DNA from: Datisca glomerata
Lineage: Eukaryota > Streptophyta > Magnoliopsida > Cucurbitales > Datiscaceae
Length of the DNA: 64,000 nucleotides
Reading direction: 5' to 3'
Assembly: GCA_003255025.1 (NCBI GenBank)
Contig: QANY01005060.1
Span: 124,001-188,000, forward strand
The notes under the pieces are model-generated. The model was not told the origin of the DNA, made no database searches, and saw nothing but the letters and a program-made list of their open reading frames with translations. Below, piece by piece: positions 1-12,000 of the stretch (position 1 is its first letter; each line of letters opens with the position of its first letter). The position numbers were made by a program, and so were the translations under genes.

Positions 1-1115
1 TAACTAATACCTAATTATTTACTCATTAATAAACGGATGAAAACAAATGGTGTTAATTATATGGCTACCAATGAAAAGACTCCTAGTAAATTGGGTCGAT
101 TAATGATTAATGAAAAGACTACGCTATTGAATTAGCCGATTAGATTAGTGAAAGGAAAGAAAAATTAAGAGTAGTATAGAAGAGTCACCAAGGTGAAGAT
201 TTCATGTTATAAAAGAAATAGAGAAGGTTTCACATAGCCATCAATCTTCTCAAGCATATATATATACCACTTCTATATAATTTCTTTTGTAAGCCCGTTG
301 TATTTATATTACTTTATTTTTTTTCATTTCATGTTCTATATTTCAATTGTTGTAGTCTCTTTTGATTTTGATTTATGTACTATTTATTTTCTTCCATGTT
401 AAATTTGAATCATCTTCTAACTCCTCTATATTTTTGTTCTATTTGTTTTTGTAATAATTCTTCTTCTCATTTGATAAAAATAAATCTCTTTTGCATAATT
501 ATGTTCCCACCCCAAATTCTCCATCGTAATTTTTTAAACCTCAAAATTTTCTCTTTATCTTCCCTCCTAAACCTCATTACTATTTATGCACAAACTTTTA
601 ACTTTAGTTATTTTATTTTTAATGTTGATACAAGTTTTGTCTCTTCATATTCTTAAAGTTTTACACTGATTTTCATATTCCTTGTCCCATTGAGAAAGTG
701 AAAATAATAATTGCAAATTTATCTTATTAATTATGCATGTTTAGTTTAATTTGATGTCGGTTACAATATTTTTCTACTTCTTGCAATTACTTTGTTTTTG
801 TTTTCTAAACTTCTCATAATTAATACCTATAAAAGAATGACTCTCATTTGTAATTACTGGTCAATGCGTGTGTTGCACATGTAAATGATTATATTATGTT
901 TTTAGATATAATTATTATTTATAGTAATGTTGTATTTATATGAGTTAAAAAGAAATATATTTAACATCATAATTATTTTGAATTTATGTGAGTAAGATCA
1001 AGAAAATACTATATTATTGTTATTTACTAAGATATTATTATTCAACCAAGTTATAGATAGCCATATATATGTTTTTTTTTAAAATAATATATAGTAGAAA
1101 TGTTCTCTCAAAATT
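1..1115. other. AT-rich intergenic DNA
   Basis: I see no gene here. The stretch is strongly AT-rich, with poly-T runs. The open frame at 375-656 is low complexity (Phe, Leu, Ser, Asn rich), as expected from T-rich DNA, and shows no recognisable domain. Confidence 0.6.
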
Positions 1116-1252
1116 TAACGAACATACACGATCAGTTAGAGTTATGCGTTGTTGGAAATTACGTTCTTGCAATACGTGGCCAATTAAAATATGACATGTC
1201 ACATTTTCCTTAACTTTTTTTATGCCGCGTCATTTCCCTTCACTTTTTACCC
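1116..1252 (+). repeat. Left arm of a diverged long inverted repeat
   Basis: This segment begins TAACGAACATACACGA and matches the reverse complement of 8921-9068, which begins TAACGAACACACATGA. Similarity continues through AATTACGT, a GGCCAAT block and a TCATTT-CCTTCA-TTTTTACC block, with small gaps, for about 140 bp at roughly 70 percent by eye. CAAAAT occurs just outside both arms (1109-1114 and 9070-9075) and may be the remains of a target duplication. The arrangement suggests the terminal inverted repeats of an old DNA transposon (Mutator-like or hAT-like). The family cannot be named because no transposase is visible. Confidence 0.5.
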
Positions 1253-1644
1253 ATTGAAAAATCATTTTTTTTTAATTTCATACAACTGTTGGCTTCCCAA
1301 ACGCATCTTCTTCCCCAAAATGCCTTCGACGTGTTCTTGCTAAAGTTCTAGAATTTCGTAGTGGTTGAATATTTGCCTTCTGATTCTCTATGTTTGTGTT
1401 CGCCAAGGTTTCTTTCTGTTCGCGGAAATTTTTTTGGTACTTTTGAGGTATCGAATTTTTAATATTTTTTCATATCATTTGATGACACGTGTGCGCATTT
1501 TACAAATTTTAAAAATTTATTTATTCTCTCTCTTTAAAATCTGAATAAATATAATTTTTTTGAACACGTGATAATTAGTGATGTGAATGAGTACTGAATA
1601 TTCATTATTCCAGGTGTACCGAATATACTTTCTTAGTCTATTTT
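1253..1644. other. Interior of the inverted-repeat element, left of the copia insertion
   Basis: This is AT-rich sequence between the left inverted-repeat arm and the copia element. I recognise no coding region. It contains T and A runs and the G-box-like hexamer CACGTG at about 1565. Confidence 0.4.
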
Positions 1645-1891
1645 TGAAAAAGGGAAGAGAACAAAATCCGGAAAAAGTACTTTTTCTTATTGATATATAC
1701 AGAGTACAAGCGTTCTCATATATATATATATATAACTAAAGGTTAAAGAAAGTAAGAATGGAAATAATCTCTATACTAAAATGAAGGAGATTTACAATAA
1801 AGATAATTGATACCCAATAAAGAAAGTTGGATATCAACCAAAAATAATGTACCAAAATTGCTTGATTATAGAGAATTTCCTAATTTCAACA
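1645..1891 (-). repeat. 3' LTR of copia element 1
   Basis: This 247 bp repeat begins TG and ends CA on the plus strand and aligns end to end with 7397-7639. It contains a short (TA)n run that varies in length between the two LTRs. Confidence 0.9.
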
Positions 1892-1899
1892 CTCCCCTC
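1892..1899 (-). other. Polypurine tract of copia element 1
   Basis: On the minus strand this reads GAGGGGAG and directly abuts the TG that opens the 3' LTR. This is the expected plus-strand primer site of a copia element. Confidence 0.8.
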
Positions 1900-2150
1900 A
1901 AGTTGGAGCATGTATGTTCAAGATGCCCAATAAATGAGAATGAAGTATAGCCTTTCCAAGCGGCTTAGTAAACATATCCGCAACTTTAGTGTTTGATGGA
2001 GTAAAAGCAGTAGAAATTTGTCCTGGTTGAATTTTTCCTCTTACCACATGGCGATTCATTTCAATGTGTTTTGTTCGTTCATGAAAAACTGGATTTGCCG
2101 CATTAAGTAGTGTCGCTTAATTGTCATAATACAACTTAGCAAACATTAAC

Positions 2151-2471
2151 TTATAAATCTTGTAAGACATATTTCAACCAAGTAAATTCACAAGTGATTG
2201 CTGCCATTGCCCTATATTCCACTTCCACTAAAGAATGAGAGACAGTTGATTGTTTCTTGGTCTTCCAAGAGATGAGAGAAGTTCTAAGAAAAATACAATA
2301 TCCAAAATTGATCTTCTTGTAGTAGGGCATCCTCCCCAATCTGCATAATAGAACCCAATTAAGTTCAGTCTGTTTTGTGTTCAGAAAAATAGGCCTTTGT
2401 CCAGGTGTGCCTTTCAAATATCGTAGAACCCAAATTGCTACATCTAAGTGTGGTTTGCAAGGCTCATGCAT
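2151..2471 (-). pseudogene. Copia 1 RNase H domain remnant
   Basis: The minus-strand frame of 106 residues carries the copia RNase H pattern, including VLRYLKGTPG near residue 15, SWKTKKQSTVSHSLVEVEYRA and the downstream TWLKYVLQDL segment. It would be the C-terminal part of the polyprotein, degrading the RNA strand of the replication hybrid. It is out of frame with the reverse transcriptase piece at 2568-2900, and the usual central segment is altered by a frameshift, so it is a remnant. Confidence 0.8.
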
Positions 2472-2567
2472 AAATTAGCTGAGAAGGTGCACCGAGTAAG
2501 TGATATCGAGCCTCATGATTGTAAGATAAATAAGCCGCCCAACAAGTCTTTTGTATTGTGACGGATT

Positions 2568-3420
2568 TTAAAGAAGTTCTCCATTTGATGGAGTGAGCTT
2601 TAAATTTTGTTCCATAGGGAGCTTGGCTAGAGCCGCTCCAAGCAGACCCATATCATCAAGGACATTCAATGTATACTTTCTTTGTGAAATAGAAATCCCT
2701 TCTTTAGAATGAGCCAATTCTATCCCTAAGAAGTATTTTAATTTTCCAAGATCCTTGATGCGAAATTGTTCATGCATGAACCTTTTGAGAGCTGCTATTG
2801 CAGCGACATCATTTCCTATGATTATCATGTTGTCTACATAGATTAGTACTGCAATGAATGATTCTCCACGTACTTGGGTGAAAAGAGAATAATCTGCCAT
2901 GGATTGTTAGCCTGCTGTCCAAATAGCCATAGAAAATTTTGAATACCAGTTACGAGAAGCTTGCTTTAACCCGTATAGTGATTTGTTCAATCGATAAACT
3001 AGATTCTCCCTCTGTCAAATGTAACCAGGAGGTGGGATCATGTATACTTCCTCGTTGAGATCACCATGTAGGAAAGCATTTTGAACATCAAGTTGGTGAA
3101 GTGATCGATTTCTCGCAGCAGCTATTGCAAGTAGACATCAAACAGTAACTATTTTAGTAACTGATGTAAAAGTCTCATTGTAATTTGTCCCCTCAACTTG
3201 TGTGTAACCTTTAGCAACAAGTCTGACTTTGAAACGTTTGATAGAACCATCCGACTTGTATTTGACCTCATAGACCCATTTAGATCCAATGGGTTTCTTT
3301 CCTTTGGGCAAAGAAGTGAGAGTCCATGTACCATTTTCTTCTAATGCGTTAATTTATATTTTCATGGCCTCTTGCCACTTTGGATCTTTCGCAGCCTGGG
3401 CAAATGTGTTAGGTTCAACA
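2568..3420 (-). pseudogene. Copia 1 reverse transcriptase remnant
   Basis: The open piece at 2568-2900 matches the copia reverse transcriptase palm region: FIAVLIYVDNMIIIGND, then FRIKDLGKLKYFLGIE. The catalytic YVDD motif reads YVDN, so the second aspartate is lost. The upstream part (about 2900-3420) contains the family's N-terminal segment spread over different frames, broken by several stops; the piece at 3149-3334 is one of these. The domain would copy element RNA into DNA, but it is disabled here by the active-site change and the frameshifts. Confidence 0.85.
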
Positions 3421-3856
3421 AAACTAGAGATGTTGGCAACAAAAGAGTAGTGTGAGAAGACGAGTTTTGTAGGAAACAAAAGGATATCGAGTACCTCTAC
3501 TAGTTCTAGGCATTGAAGACGATTGTGAGCTTGGGGGCAACATCGTGGTCTGTGAGCAATGAAAGTCTCTTAGTAAGATAGATGGTTGATGAATGCAGTC
3601 TGATTGCCTTAGCATAAGTTGACTTAGCTGGTCATTTTGGTGTGAGATGGAGGGTGTGATTTCTTGAATGGGAATTTCATTGTTGTTTATTTGTGAATCT
3701 AAATGGGAGCTCTCCTTTCAAGATCATTGTCTTGATCGCATAATGGCATGGGCAAGACTTGCATTTCATTTTCTTGGGCTTCTTTCACAGTAGTAAAAAG
3801 GAAAAAAATTCTCATGAAAAATAACATCCCGACTTGTGAAAATTTGTTAAGTTTCC

Positions 3857-5421
3857 AAATCATAGACTTTGTAAGCGTTGTGACCCGAAGGATAACCCAT
3901 GAATACACATTTGTGAGCACGTTGATTAAATCTATTTTTGATTTGAACATTTGTGTCAAAGCATAAACATCCAAACACACGTAAATGTGAATAAGTGGGT
4001 GGTCTATTATGAAGTATCTTGAATGATATTTTTCTTGAGACAAGGGGTGTAGGCAAGCGGTTAATAAGATAGACTACAGTAAGCACATTCTCCCCCTAAA
4101 AAGTCAACATAAGATGAGATTAAAATCTTAAGGCTCGTGCTAGGTTCATGATGTGGCAGAGTTTGCGTTCTAAATCATAGACTTTGTAAGCCTTTTGACC
4201 CGAAGGATAACCCATGAATACACATTTGCGAGCACATTGATCAAATTTATTTTTAATTTGAACATTTGTCAAAGCATAAACGTCCAAAAACATGTAAATG
4301 TGAATGAGTGGGTGGTCTATTATGAAGTATCTTGAATGGTATTTTTCTTGAGAGAAGGGGTGTAGGCAAGTGGTTAATAAGATAGACTATAGTAAGCACA
4401 TTCTCCCCCTAAAAAGTCAACGGAAGATGAGATTAAAATCTTGAGGCTCATGCTAGGTTCATGATGTGGCAGAGTTTGCGTTCTAAATCATAGACTTTGT
4501 AAGCCTTTTGACCCGAAGGATAATCCATGAATACACATTTGCGAGCACATTGATCAAATTTATTTTTAATTTGAACATTTGACAAAGCATAAACATCCAA
4601 ACACACGTAAATGTGAATAAATGGGTGGTCTATTATGAAGTATCTTGAATGGTATTTTTCTTGAGAGAAGGGGTGTTGGCAAGCGGTTAATAAGATAGAC
4701 TACAGTAAGCACATTCTCCCCCTAAAAAGTCAACGGAAGATGAGATTAAAATCTTAAGGCTCGTGCTAGGTTCATGATGTGGCAGAGTTTGCGTTCTAAA
4801 TCATAGACTTTGTAAAAATTTTGACCCGAAGGATAACCCATGAATACACATTTGTGAGCACGTTGATTAAATCTATTTTTGATTTGAACATTTGTGGCAA
4901 AGCATAAACATCCAAACACATGTAAATGTGAATAAGTGGGTGGTCTATTATGAAGTATCTTGGATGGTATTTTTCTTGAGAGAATGGGTGTAGGCAAGCG
5001 GTTAATAAGATAGACTACAGTAAGCACATTCTCCCCCTAAAAATTCAACGGAAGATGAGATTAAAATCTTAAGGCTCGTGCTAGGTTCATGATGTGGCAG
5101 AGTTTGCGTTCTAAATCATAGACTTTGTAAGCCTTTTGACCCGAAGGATAACCCATGAATACACATTTGCGAGCACATTGATCAAATTTATTTTTAATTT
5201 GAACATTTGTCAAAGCATAAACGTCCAAAAACATGTAAATGTGAATGAGTGGGTGGTCTATTATGAAGTATCTTGAATGGTATTTTTCTTGAGAGAAGGG
5301 GTGTAGGCAAGCGGTTAATAAGATAGACTACAGTAAGTACCCCCCAAAAAAGTCAACGGAAGATGAGATTGAAATCTTAAGCCCCGTGCTACGTTCATGA
5401 TGTAACGGAGTTTGTGTTCTA
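3857..5421 (-). repeat. Five tandem copies of a 313-315 bp integrase segment
   Basis: The same segment of the copia integrase (encoding YLINRLPTP, then VFGCLCF and HKCVFMGYPSG) begins at 3857, 4172, 4485, 4798 and 5113. The spacings are 315, 313, 313 and 315 bp. Copies 1 and 4 share TTGTGTCAAAG or TTGTGGCAAAG and read openly; copies 2, 3 and 5 lack two bases there and are frameshifted. Copies 2 and 5 are nearly identical to each other, sharing for example AACGTCCAAAAACATG. The order is therefore A-B-C-A-B, which suggests a secondary duplication of about 941 bp. Confidence 0.9.
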
Positions 5422-6062
5422 CAACACCATTTTATTGGGGTGTAGACACACAACTATGCTCAAATATAGTCCCATGATCTTTCAAATAATCTCGCATCGA
5501 ATAAATTCACTTCCATTATCTTCTCGAACTCATTTAATCTTTCGATAAAACTGAGTTTTAACAAATGCAAAGAAGGATTTTAATAAATGTTGTGTTTCAG
5601 ATTTAAAATGCTTGAGATATATCCATGTGTTCCTAGAAAAATCATCAACGATGGTTAGAAAAAATATTGAGCATCAGAATGAGAAGGGACACGAAAAGGT
5701 CCCTAAATATCACAATGAATTAATTCAAAAGTTTCATTACTTGAAATAGAACTTAAACCAAAATGTAGTCTAGTTCGTTTAGCCAAAGGGCAAATATCAC
5801 AAACTTTATTAGAACAAATTGAAATTTCTGGAATTGAAACTGAAAGATGCTTCAAAGGATATATTGATGGGTGGCCAAGGCGTATATGCCAAATATCAGA
5901 ATGTGAAGATGTATGGTTGGCTTTTGGAGTTTGTGGAATTGTTGGTGCTGATATATTTGTGAAGAAATAATATAGACCATTATGCTGCCTCCCTAAACCA
6001 ATCATCCTCTTCGTTGCCAAGTCCTGTAAAATACATAAATCAGGAAAAAAGTGATTAAGCAA
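5422..6062 (-). pseudogene. Copia 1 GAG-pre-integrase and integrase N-terminal remnant
   Basis: The minus-strand frame at 5703-6062 has the GAG-pre-integrase zinc-binding pattern: WHIRLGHPS, then CDICPLAKRTRLHF. The start of the catalytic core follows at lower coordinates but is broken by stops and then runs into the five-fold repeat. In an intact element this region joins element DNA to the host genome. Confidence 0.85.
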
Positions 6063-6787
6063 TTCAAAGATTTAGCCATTTTACTTACTGATAATAAATT
6101 GACACAAAATGAAGGCACACAAAGGGCGCTAGGAAGGTTAATTTTCATGAGCAAGCTTAATTGAACCAATAGAAGTAATTTGTGCCTTTTCTCCATTGGA
6201 TAATCTAACAGAAGAGTGTGAAGGGAGCTTTGTGTCATATAAAAAAAAGATGATGAAACAATATGATCAGTAGTACCACTATCTATAATCCATTTATTGG
6301 AAATTTTGAAGCTATGACATGAAAGACAAATAAGAACAGGCTGACCTATTGCATTTGCCTTTGCCTGAGAATTACCATTGTTTAAGAGGGTCAAGAGTTG
6401 TTGGTATTGATCATGGGTGAAACTTGGAGCTTCTATCTTAGAGTTATTAACCAATGACTCCACTTTGTTTACAGACTTCTCATAACCTTTGTGAAATTTG
6501 TGTCCTAGAGGAAAGCCATACAAATGGTAGCATCTATAAATGGTGTGATTATTCCCATTACAATGGTAGCAGTGCAATTTTCCCTTTACTTTGTTTGATG
6601 GGTTATTGTCAAAATTATTTTTTCGAGTAAGCACCACCATGACTTCTGTAGAGACAACTAAATCTTGTTGCTTTTCTTCTTGGAGAATCATTGAATAAAC
6701 TTTTCCAACAACGGGAAGGGGTTGAATGTGAAGGATTTGTCCACGAATGGCGGAATATGAATCATTTAAACCCATAAAAAATTGCAT
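6063..6787 (-). pseudogene. Copia 1 nucleocapsid and protease remnant
   Basis: One minus-strand frame running down from 6787 holds a retroviral CCHC zinc knuckle (CYHCNGNNHTIYRC) that would bind element RNA. It then holds the aspartic protease active-site region WIIDSGTTDHI. The frame is separated from the upstream gag piece (6797-7345) by a stop and has frame changes near its end. Confidence 0.85.
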
Positions 6788-6796
6788 TACCTTGCT

Positions 6797-7345
6797 TCAT
6801 TGCTCACGTTCCTCAACTTTCTTAAAAGCACCACATGTACAAACTGGTTGATCATTGTAGGAGGAAAGTTCATCCCATAAACTTTTTAGTTTGGTGAAGT
6901 AAACAGCAACAGTTTTGGATCCTTGACTTTCTGAAGCGATATCCCTCTCAATCTGGAATATCCTAGGAGCACTATTTTGAGAAAATTGTTCTTCCAGATC
7001 AGCCCATACTTCAGCAGCGGATTCAGCATATATTACACTATTGGCAAGATCAGATTCGATAGAGTTATGGATCCAAGATAGTTCCATATCATTCCACCTC
7101 TTCCATAAAGGAAAATTTTCGTCAGTTAATGGCGGTCTCTTTATCAATCCGTCAACGAAACCTGTTTTGTTTTTTGCGCTAAGAGCTATGCTCATTGAAC
7201 GACTCCAAGTGCCATAGTTGTCACCATTCAATGGCTTGGTAACCAAAGTAATTCTTGGATGATCCGAGTGGTGAAGGTGACGATGGTTTGAAGGTTGTTC
7301 AAGGACCTTGCCTTCATCAATTTTTGTTGAAGATGATTCAGTCAT
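6797..7345 (-). pseudogene. Copia 1 gag N-terminal part
   Basis: This is an open 182-residue minus-strand frame. After a variable start it carries the plant copia gag N-terminal signature ITLVTKPLNGDNYGTWSRSM (residues about 33-52). The UBN2-type segment follows with SVIYAESAAEVWADLEEQF and later YFTKLKSLWDELSSY. It would form the particle coat. A stop separates it from the zinc-knuckle part. Confidence 0.88.
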
Positions 7346-7384
7346 ATTGACTTAAAAAAGAAAAATATTCTCAAGGAGCGTATT

Positions 7385-7396
7385 GCTCTGATACCA
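7385..7396 (-). other. Primer binding site of copia element 1
   Basis: On the minus strand this reads TGGTATCAGAGC, the complement of the 3' end of initiator methionine tRNA, and directly follows the 5' LTR. It fixes the orientation of the element. Confidence 0.93.
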
Positions 7397-7639
7397 TGAA
7401 AAAAGGAAGAGAATAAAATCTGAAAAAATACTTTTTCTTTTTGATATAAACAAAGCACAAGCGTTCTCATATATATATATACACTAAAGGTTGAAGAAAG
7501 TAAGAATGGAAACAATTTCTATACTAAAATTAAGGAGATTTACAATAAAGATAATTGATACCCAATAAAGAAAGTTGGATATCAACAAAAAATGTTGTAC
7601 CAAAATTGCTTGATTATGAAGAATTTCCTAATTTCAACA
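7397..7639 (-). repeat. 5' LTR of copia element 1
   Basis: This 243 bp LTR matches 1645-1891 along its full length with scattered substitutions and a shorter TA run. On the minus strand it starts TGTTGAAATTAGG and ends in CA. Confidence 0.9.
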
Positions 7640-8043
7640 GTTGTTGTTAGCGAAGGTTTCAAAGACAGCGAAACTTTCTCTTTCATGAAGCTTAAGGGTT
7701 GGTCTACCTTCTACCCAGCCAACAAGATGTATTTTTCACATCTTTCTCTATATTTTTTACTCTTAAAAAACTCAAAAAGGTTGTCTTTTTGTCGTGAGAT
7801 TTTTCTTATATTAATCTTAGTCAATTTTAAAAAAAATCATAGAAATGATCACAAATATAAAAAAAACAACAAAAATAGTCTCTAAACATGATTTTTAAGA
7901 AAACATACTCTCACGTAGAGAGAGTGTGGCGCCCACACGCACCGATGCCCCGATTTCGTCAGTTTATATAATATATACAATATATATTTTACATATCTGT
8001 GTAATTTTGTAGTACAGTATATATATACAGTATATATATACAG

Positions 8044-8074
<31 letters not shown>

Positions 8075-8920
8075 GACAAAAATATAAAACTTTGTCGGCG
8101 CGCGTGGAGACGATCCTTGACTCGAATTTTTTATTTTTTTAAATTTAGGTGGCTATTTTTTTTATTCTTAATTATTTTTTATTTTTTTCTTAAAAATGAC
8201 TTATTCTTGATGATCACCTTTTTCTTATTCCTGAGTGTCTGTGGACCTGACCTAAGTTGAATAAATCACTTTGTGTATTTCCCTGCTCTTTTTCTCGTGC
8301 TCTATTTTTATGAGTGCATATGATAAAATTTAGGGCTTTTCTGCTATTAGTGAGGATTGGGGTTCTGGTAAAAATTAAGGCTTTTTAGTTGTTAACGAGG
8401 AATTAGAACATGCTTAGAGACTTTGAATCTTGCAAATCATCTTCGCACCGAGCAAAAAATTAACATCCTCGATCATCCTCTCCTTAACAGTAACAAAATT
8501 AGTAATGCAGAACATCATCACAATTCTAAGTAATAGAGAAGAGGATTGAAATATGCAACTGAAAGACTTTACTATAGAACATGCTTAGAGACTCACTGAG
8601 TATGCATAACAAGCGTAAAATTTTCTTTCTGGGTTTGTTTGCGTCTGCGAAGTCTTGATCTAAGTAGCAACTCCACAATAACATAGTGGTCGACACCATG
8701 TGCAGAGGCTGTTGATGAGCTTAAAGAAGGCATTAGAAGAGATTGCCTTGAGATGAAAGAGAACCACGCTGAGTGAGAACCACCTCGAAGGAGAACCACG
8801 TTGACAGAGAACACGTTGCTATTGAAGGAGCCTTAGAAACCAGATCTGAAAAAGGGTAAAGTGTCGAAGAAGAAGTGAGAAAATAATAGTGAAGTAAATA
8901 AAAATATGTTAGTATTTTAG
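7640..8920. other. Interior of the inverted-repeat element, right of the copia insertion
   Basis: No intact gene is visible. A short reading frame just after the copia LTR (7658-7730, plus) has coding-like composition (KLKGWSTFYPANKM) and could be a captured gene fragment, but I cannot assign it. The rest is AT-rich with a TA microsatellite. The frame at 8593-8814 (minus) has no recognised domain. Confidence 0.35.
8017..8067. repeat. TA microsatellite
   Basis: Interrupted (TA)n runs separated by CAG end in an uninterrupted (TA)12 at about 8044-8067. Confidence 0.9.
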
Positions 8921-9068
8921 TTGGTAAAAATGAAGGAAAATGACATGGCGGGCAAAAAATGAAGGAGAAAAATAAGTGAGGTTTTGTACTTTGATTGGCC
9001 GTGTATTACAAATAATCTCACGTAATTGCGAGCAATGAACGACGTTAACGAGTCATGTGTGTTCGTTA
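8921..9068 (-). repeat. Right arm of a diverged long inverted repeat
   Basis: This is the reverse-complement partner of 1116-1252. The outer end on the plus strand is GTTCGTTA at 9061-9068, followed by GCAAAATA, which resembles TCAAAATT outside the left arm. It probably marks the other end of the old DNA transposon into which copia element 1 inserted. Confidence 0.5.
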
Positions 9069-12000
9069 GCAAAATAGTGATGGAAAGTTTGACCTAGAAT
9101 GATGATTAAACTATAAAGTCTTTTTTAAATATTTTTAAAATGAAAAGTTTATTTTGAAACTTATCTCAAACTAAAGGTAAAAGTGTATTTTACCTTACAA
9201 ATATGACTATTAAAATGACTTGTAAGAGTAAATTTCTTATGAACTTATGTGCTGATTAGAGTTACTGTGCCCGTAAGTTGGAAAGAAGATGTGCGTGTAG
9301 AAAAGGCGAAATAATTAGAGTTTGGTGTAATCCATCCAAAAAAATATTCGTACAATATAGTGGGATGGATGAATACGTAACAAATCATTTACTTTTTAAA
9401 ATTTTTTAAGTATTTTTATTTTGACAAGTTGAGTTAACGTTGTTGGTTAAGTCTTTATATCTATAGTCTAGAGGACGTGAGTTGGAGTCATATTCTCCAA
9501 TCCACTTAAAATTTATAATGTAACTTTGACAAAAAAATATTTTTATTTTAACTATTAGTTGATAAAGTGATGTATCAATAATTCATACATATACATAAAA
9601 AGTTCCTTATATTTAATTAAAATATTTTTATTTACAACAAATAAATTGATATTTGATAAATGGATAATAGATTTGAGCAACTAATGAATAAGATATTTAA
9701 AAAGAAAATGAAATAAATTCGATGAAATAACTATTTAGTTTTTTATTTAAATTTAAAATTAAATTTCAATTTATAATTCTTTAAAGTTGAAAATAACTTT
9801 TCTTCATTGTTTTTTTCACTATTCACATTTATGTTGACAAAAATATATCAAATATTCTCAAGATTGCGAAGAATAACCATATGCTATGGAAGGTAGATAT
9901 CATGACACATACTTACATTCAAATATCCACTTCAAATGAAACAACTTGTTTAAAACTACCTATAACTGGTAGGGGTGGTGTTATTGATGTGAGATGGAAC
10001 CAGAAAAAAATGATACTGGTTAATTAAATTTGATCTAGCTAGATCTTGGTTGGTCTATAAGTACCTATTAAACTGTGCGTCTTCCACGACGAATACACTC
10101 GTCCAAAAACTATACAATTACATCGCTGAAAGGTTTTAATGATGAAGTCTTTGTCACCAAAATCCATCACAGGAAAAAGTTTTAACAACAGATTTTGAGT
10201 CCCGTCCTAATGATTTTAAGAGATGCATTTATTTTGCCGCTAAAGACATTCACGACGCATATATCTAGCTGAACATTTTTTCATCGGTGACCTTTATTCA
10301 TCATTAATTCATTAAATTCTGATTTTTGGTTTCGTTAGCCATATTTTTTTCACTTTCACTAATTTTTTGTCGAAATTACATTATAAAATGTTTAAAAATA
10401 TATATACATTACAAATTCTAAGAGAAATGAGAGAATATGACTCGAACTCACAAACTTTAAGGTATGAGTGTAAGGTTTAACTAACTAAGTCAACATAACT
10501 TGTCGCTTTCACTATTATTTAAAAGTAAATTACAATAACTTAATACTGTTGATTATCAACGAAAGTCATATCCTATATTATATATAAACCTCAGTGCAAC
10601 TTAACAAAGTTTCAAATATAATCATCAAAATATTCTAAAAACATAGTTTCCAAAACATATATGTTTAAAGTATTCTAGTCATAAATAACTAGCTTAAGAA
10701 CCATCGTCACAAAGTCGTCGCTAAAGGTAACATTCACAGAAGTCATCACAATTTGCCAATAGGAGCACAAAACTGTTGTGCCATTCTAGATCGACGACAT
10801 ATAAGGTATCGCTATAGGTTTGCACCGATGAAATACTTAGCCGTGAAAAGTTCCCCTGTTTGGTGGGAACTTTGCGTCGATGAAATTATAATTTGTTATA
10901 AGTATATAGCAACGAAGTCAATAGTTTGTCATTAAACTTTGACAACGAAGTCCAAATTCATCGTTGAATCCCAACTTTAGAGTCAAAATTTATCCAATTG
11001 GTAAAAAGTTAGTCGTCAAAGATGTGTTTTTTTTATATTCTCGAACAAAGACTATATTAACGACGGACAATATATCTTCAATTATGATGTAAATATTGAT
11101 TGCATGACACCAATCTAATCTTTATGTATGGTATATTCACTATTGTTTTTATCAAAATCATATTATATTAAGATAACGAATAAAATACAAAGTTCGTGAG
11201 GTCTAAGCATGCCTCTTACAATTGATTTTTCAGCATCAATCAAGCTAACTATATTACTCAAAAGAAGAAATTACTAAGATTAAATCTATCATGACCAAGT
11301 CTACAAGATGCTATAGCATCAACTACAGAATTACCATTTCTAAATCCAAACAACAGAAAAAACCTTGTGCTTGATTAAGTTTATGGTGGGCCTCACAGAC
11401 TAGATCTGTAAACCTCCAGTCACAGTAGTGGACTAAACCCAATAAACAATTAGAGGTTTTTAGGCAACTATATCATTTGAGAAATTTATTTTGTTAAATA
11501 GTCAATAATAATAATAATAATTAGAAACGATAAGATTACATATTTTTAAATATTAATGTATATTTTCATTATACAATCAATATGTATTAATTGATGCTAC
11601 TACATATCATTGTTAATAATTCTTTTATCACTTTTAATGTAATTGATGTAAACAACTATTATCAGAGTAATGATGAATGTTTTGATGAATTTATTAAAAT
11701 AATTATGATATATTTGTAAGTAGTTATAACAATCTTTACGTTAATAATTTGTAATTTATTTACTCTAAATGTATGTTTATTTATTTAATTAGAATACACA
11801 TATGTGTCTAAAACTCACTATAAATTCTCCTAAATAATAAAGAATTGCTCAATCTTAAAAAAAATGCATTTAGTGAGAAACTTATAGAATTTAAACCAAA
11901 AAATATGTCTACGATAAAAAAATTTTTTGGTGTTCTGAATTTTTATTTATTTATTTTATTAATAATTGTATATTTTCTTAAAAATCACAACTAATTTCCC

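Larger units (their letters stand above)
1645..7639 (-). mobile_element. Ty1/copia LTR retrotransposon 1, decayed
   Basis: This is a complete-length but inactive copia element read on the minus strand. It has two LTRs (1645-1891 and 7397-7639), a methionine-tRNA primer binding site next to the right LTR, and a polypurine tract next to the left LTR. Gag, protease, GAG-pre-integrase, integrase, reverse transcriptase and RNase H remnants follow in copia order from high to low coordinates. The LTRs differ at roughly 18 positions by eye (about 92 percent identity), so the insertion is old. All genes carry frameshifts or stops, and part of the integrase is amplified five-fold. The flanking five bases (ATTTT left, GTTGT right) do not match, so no target duplication is visible. 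Confidence 0.93.

Noticed and set aside
375..656. Open frame of 93 codons in AT-rich DNA
   Set aside because: Its composition matches T-rich non-coding DNA, and no domain, promoter or splice partners were seen.
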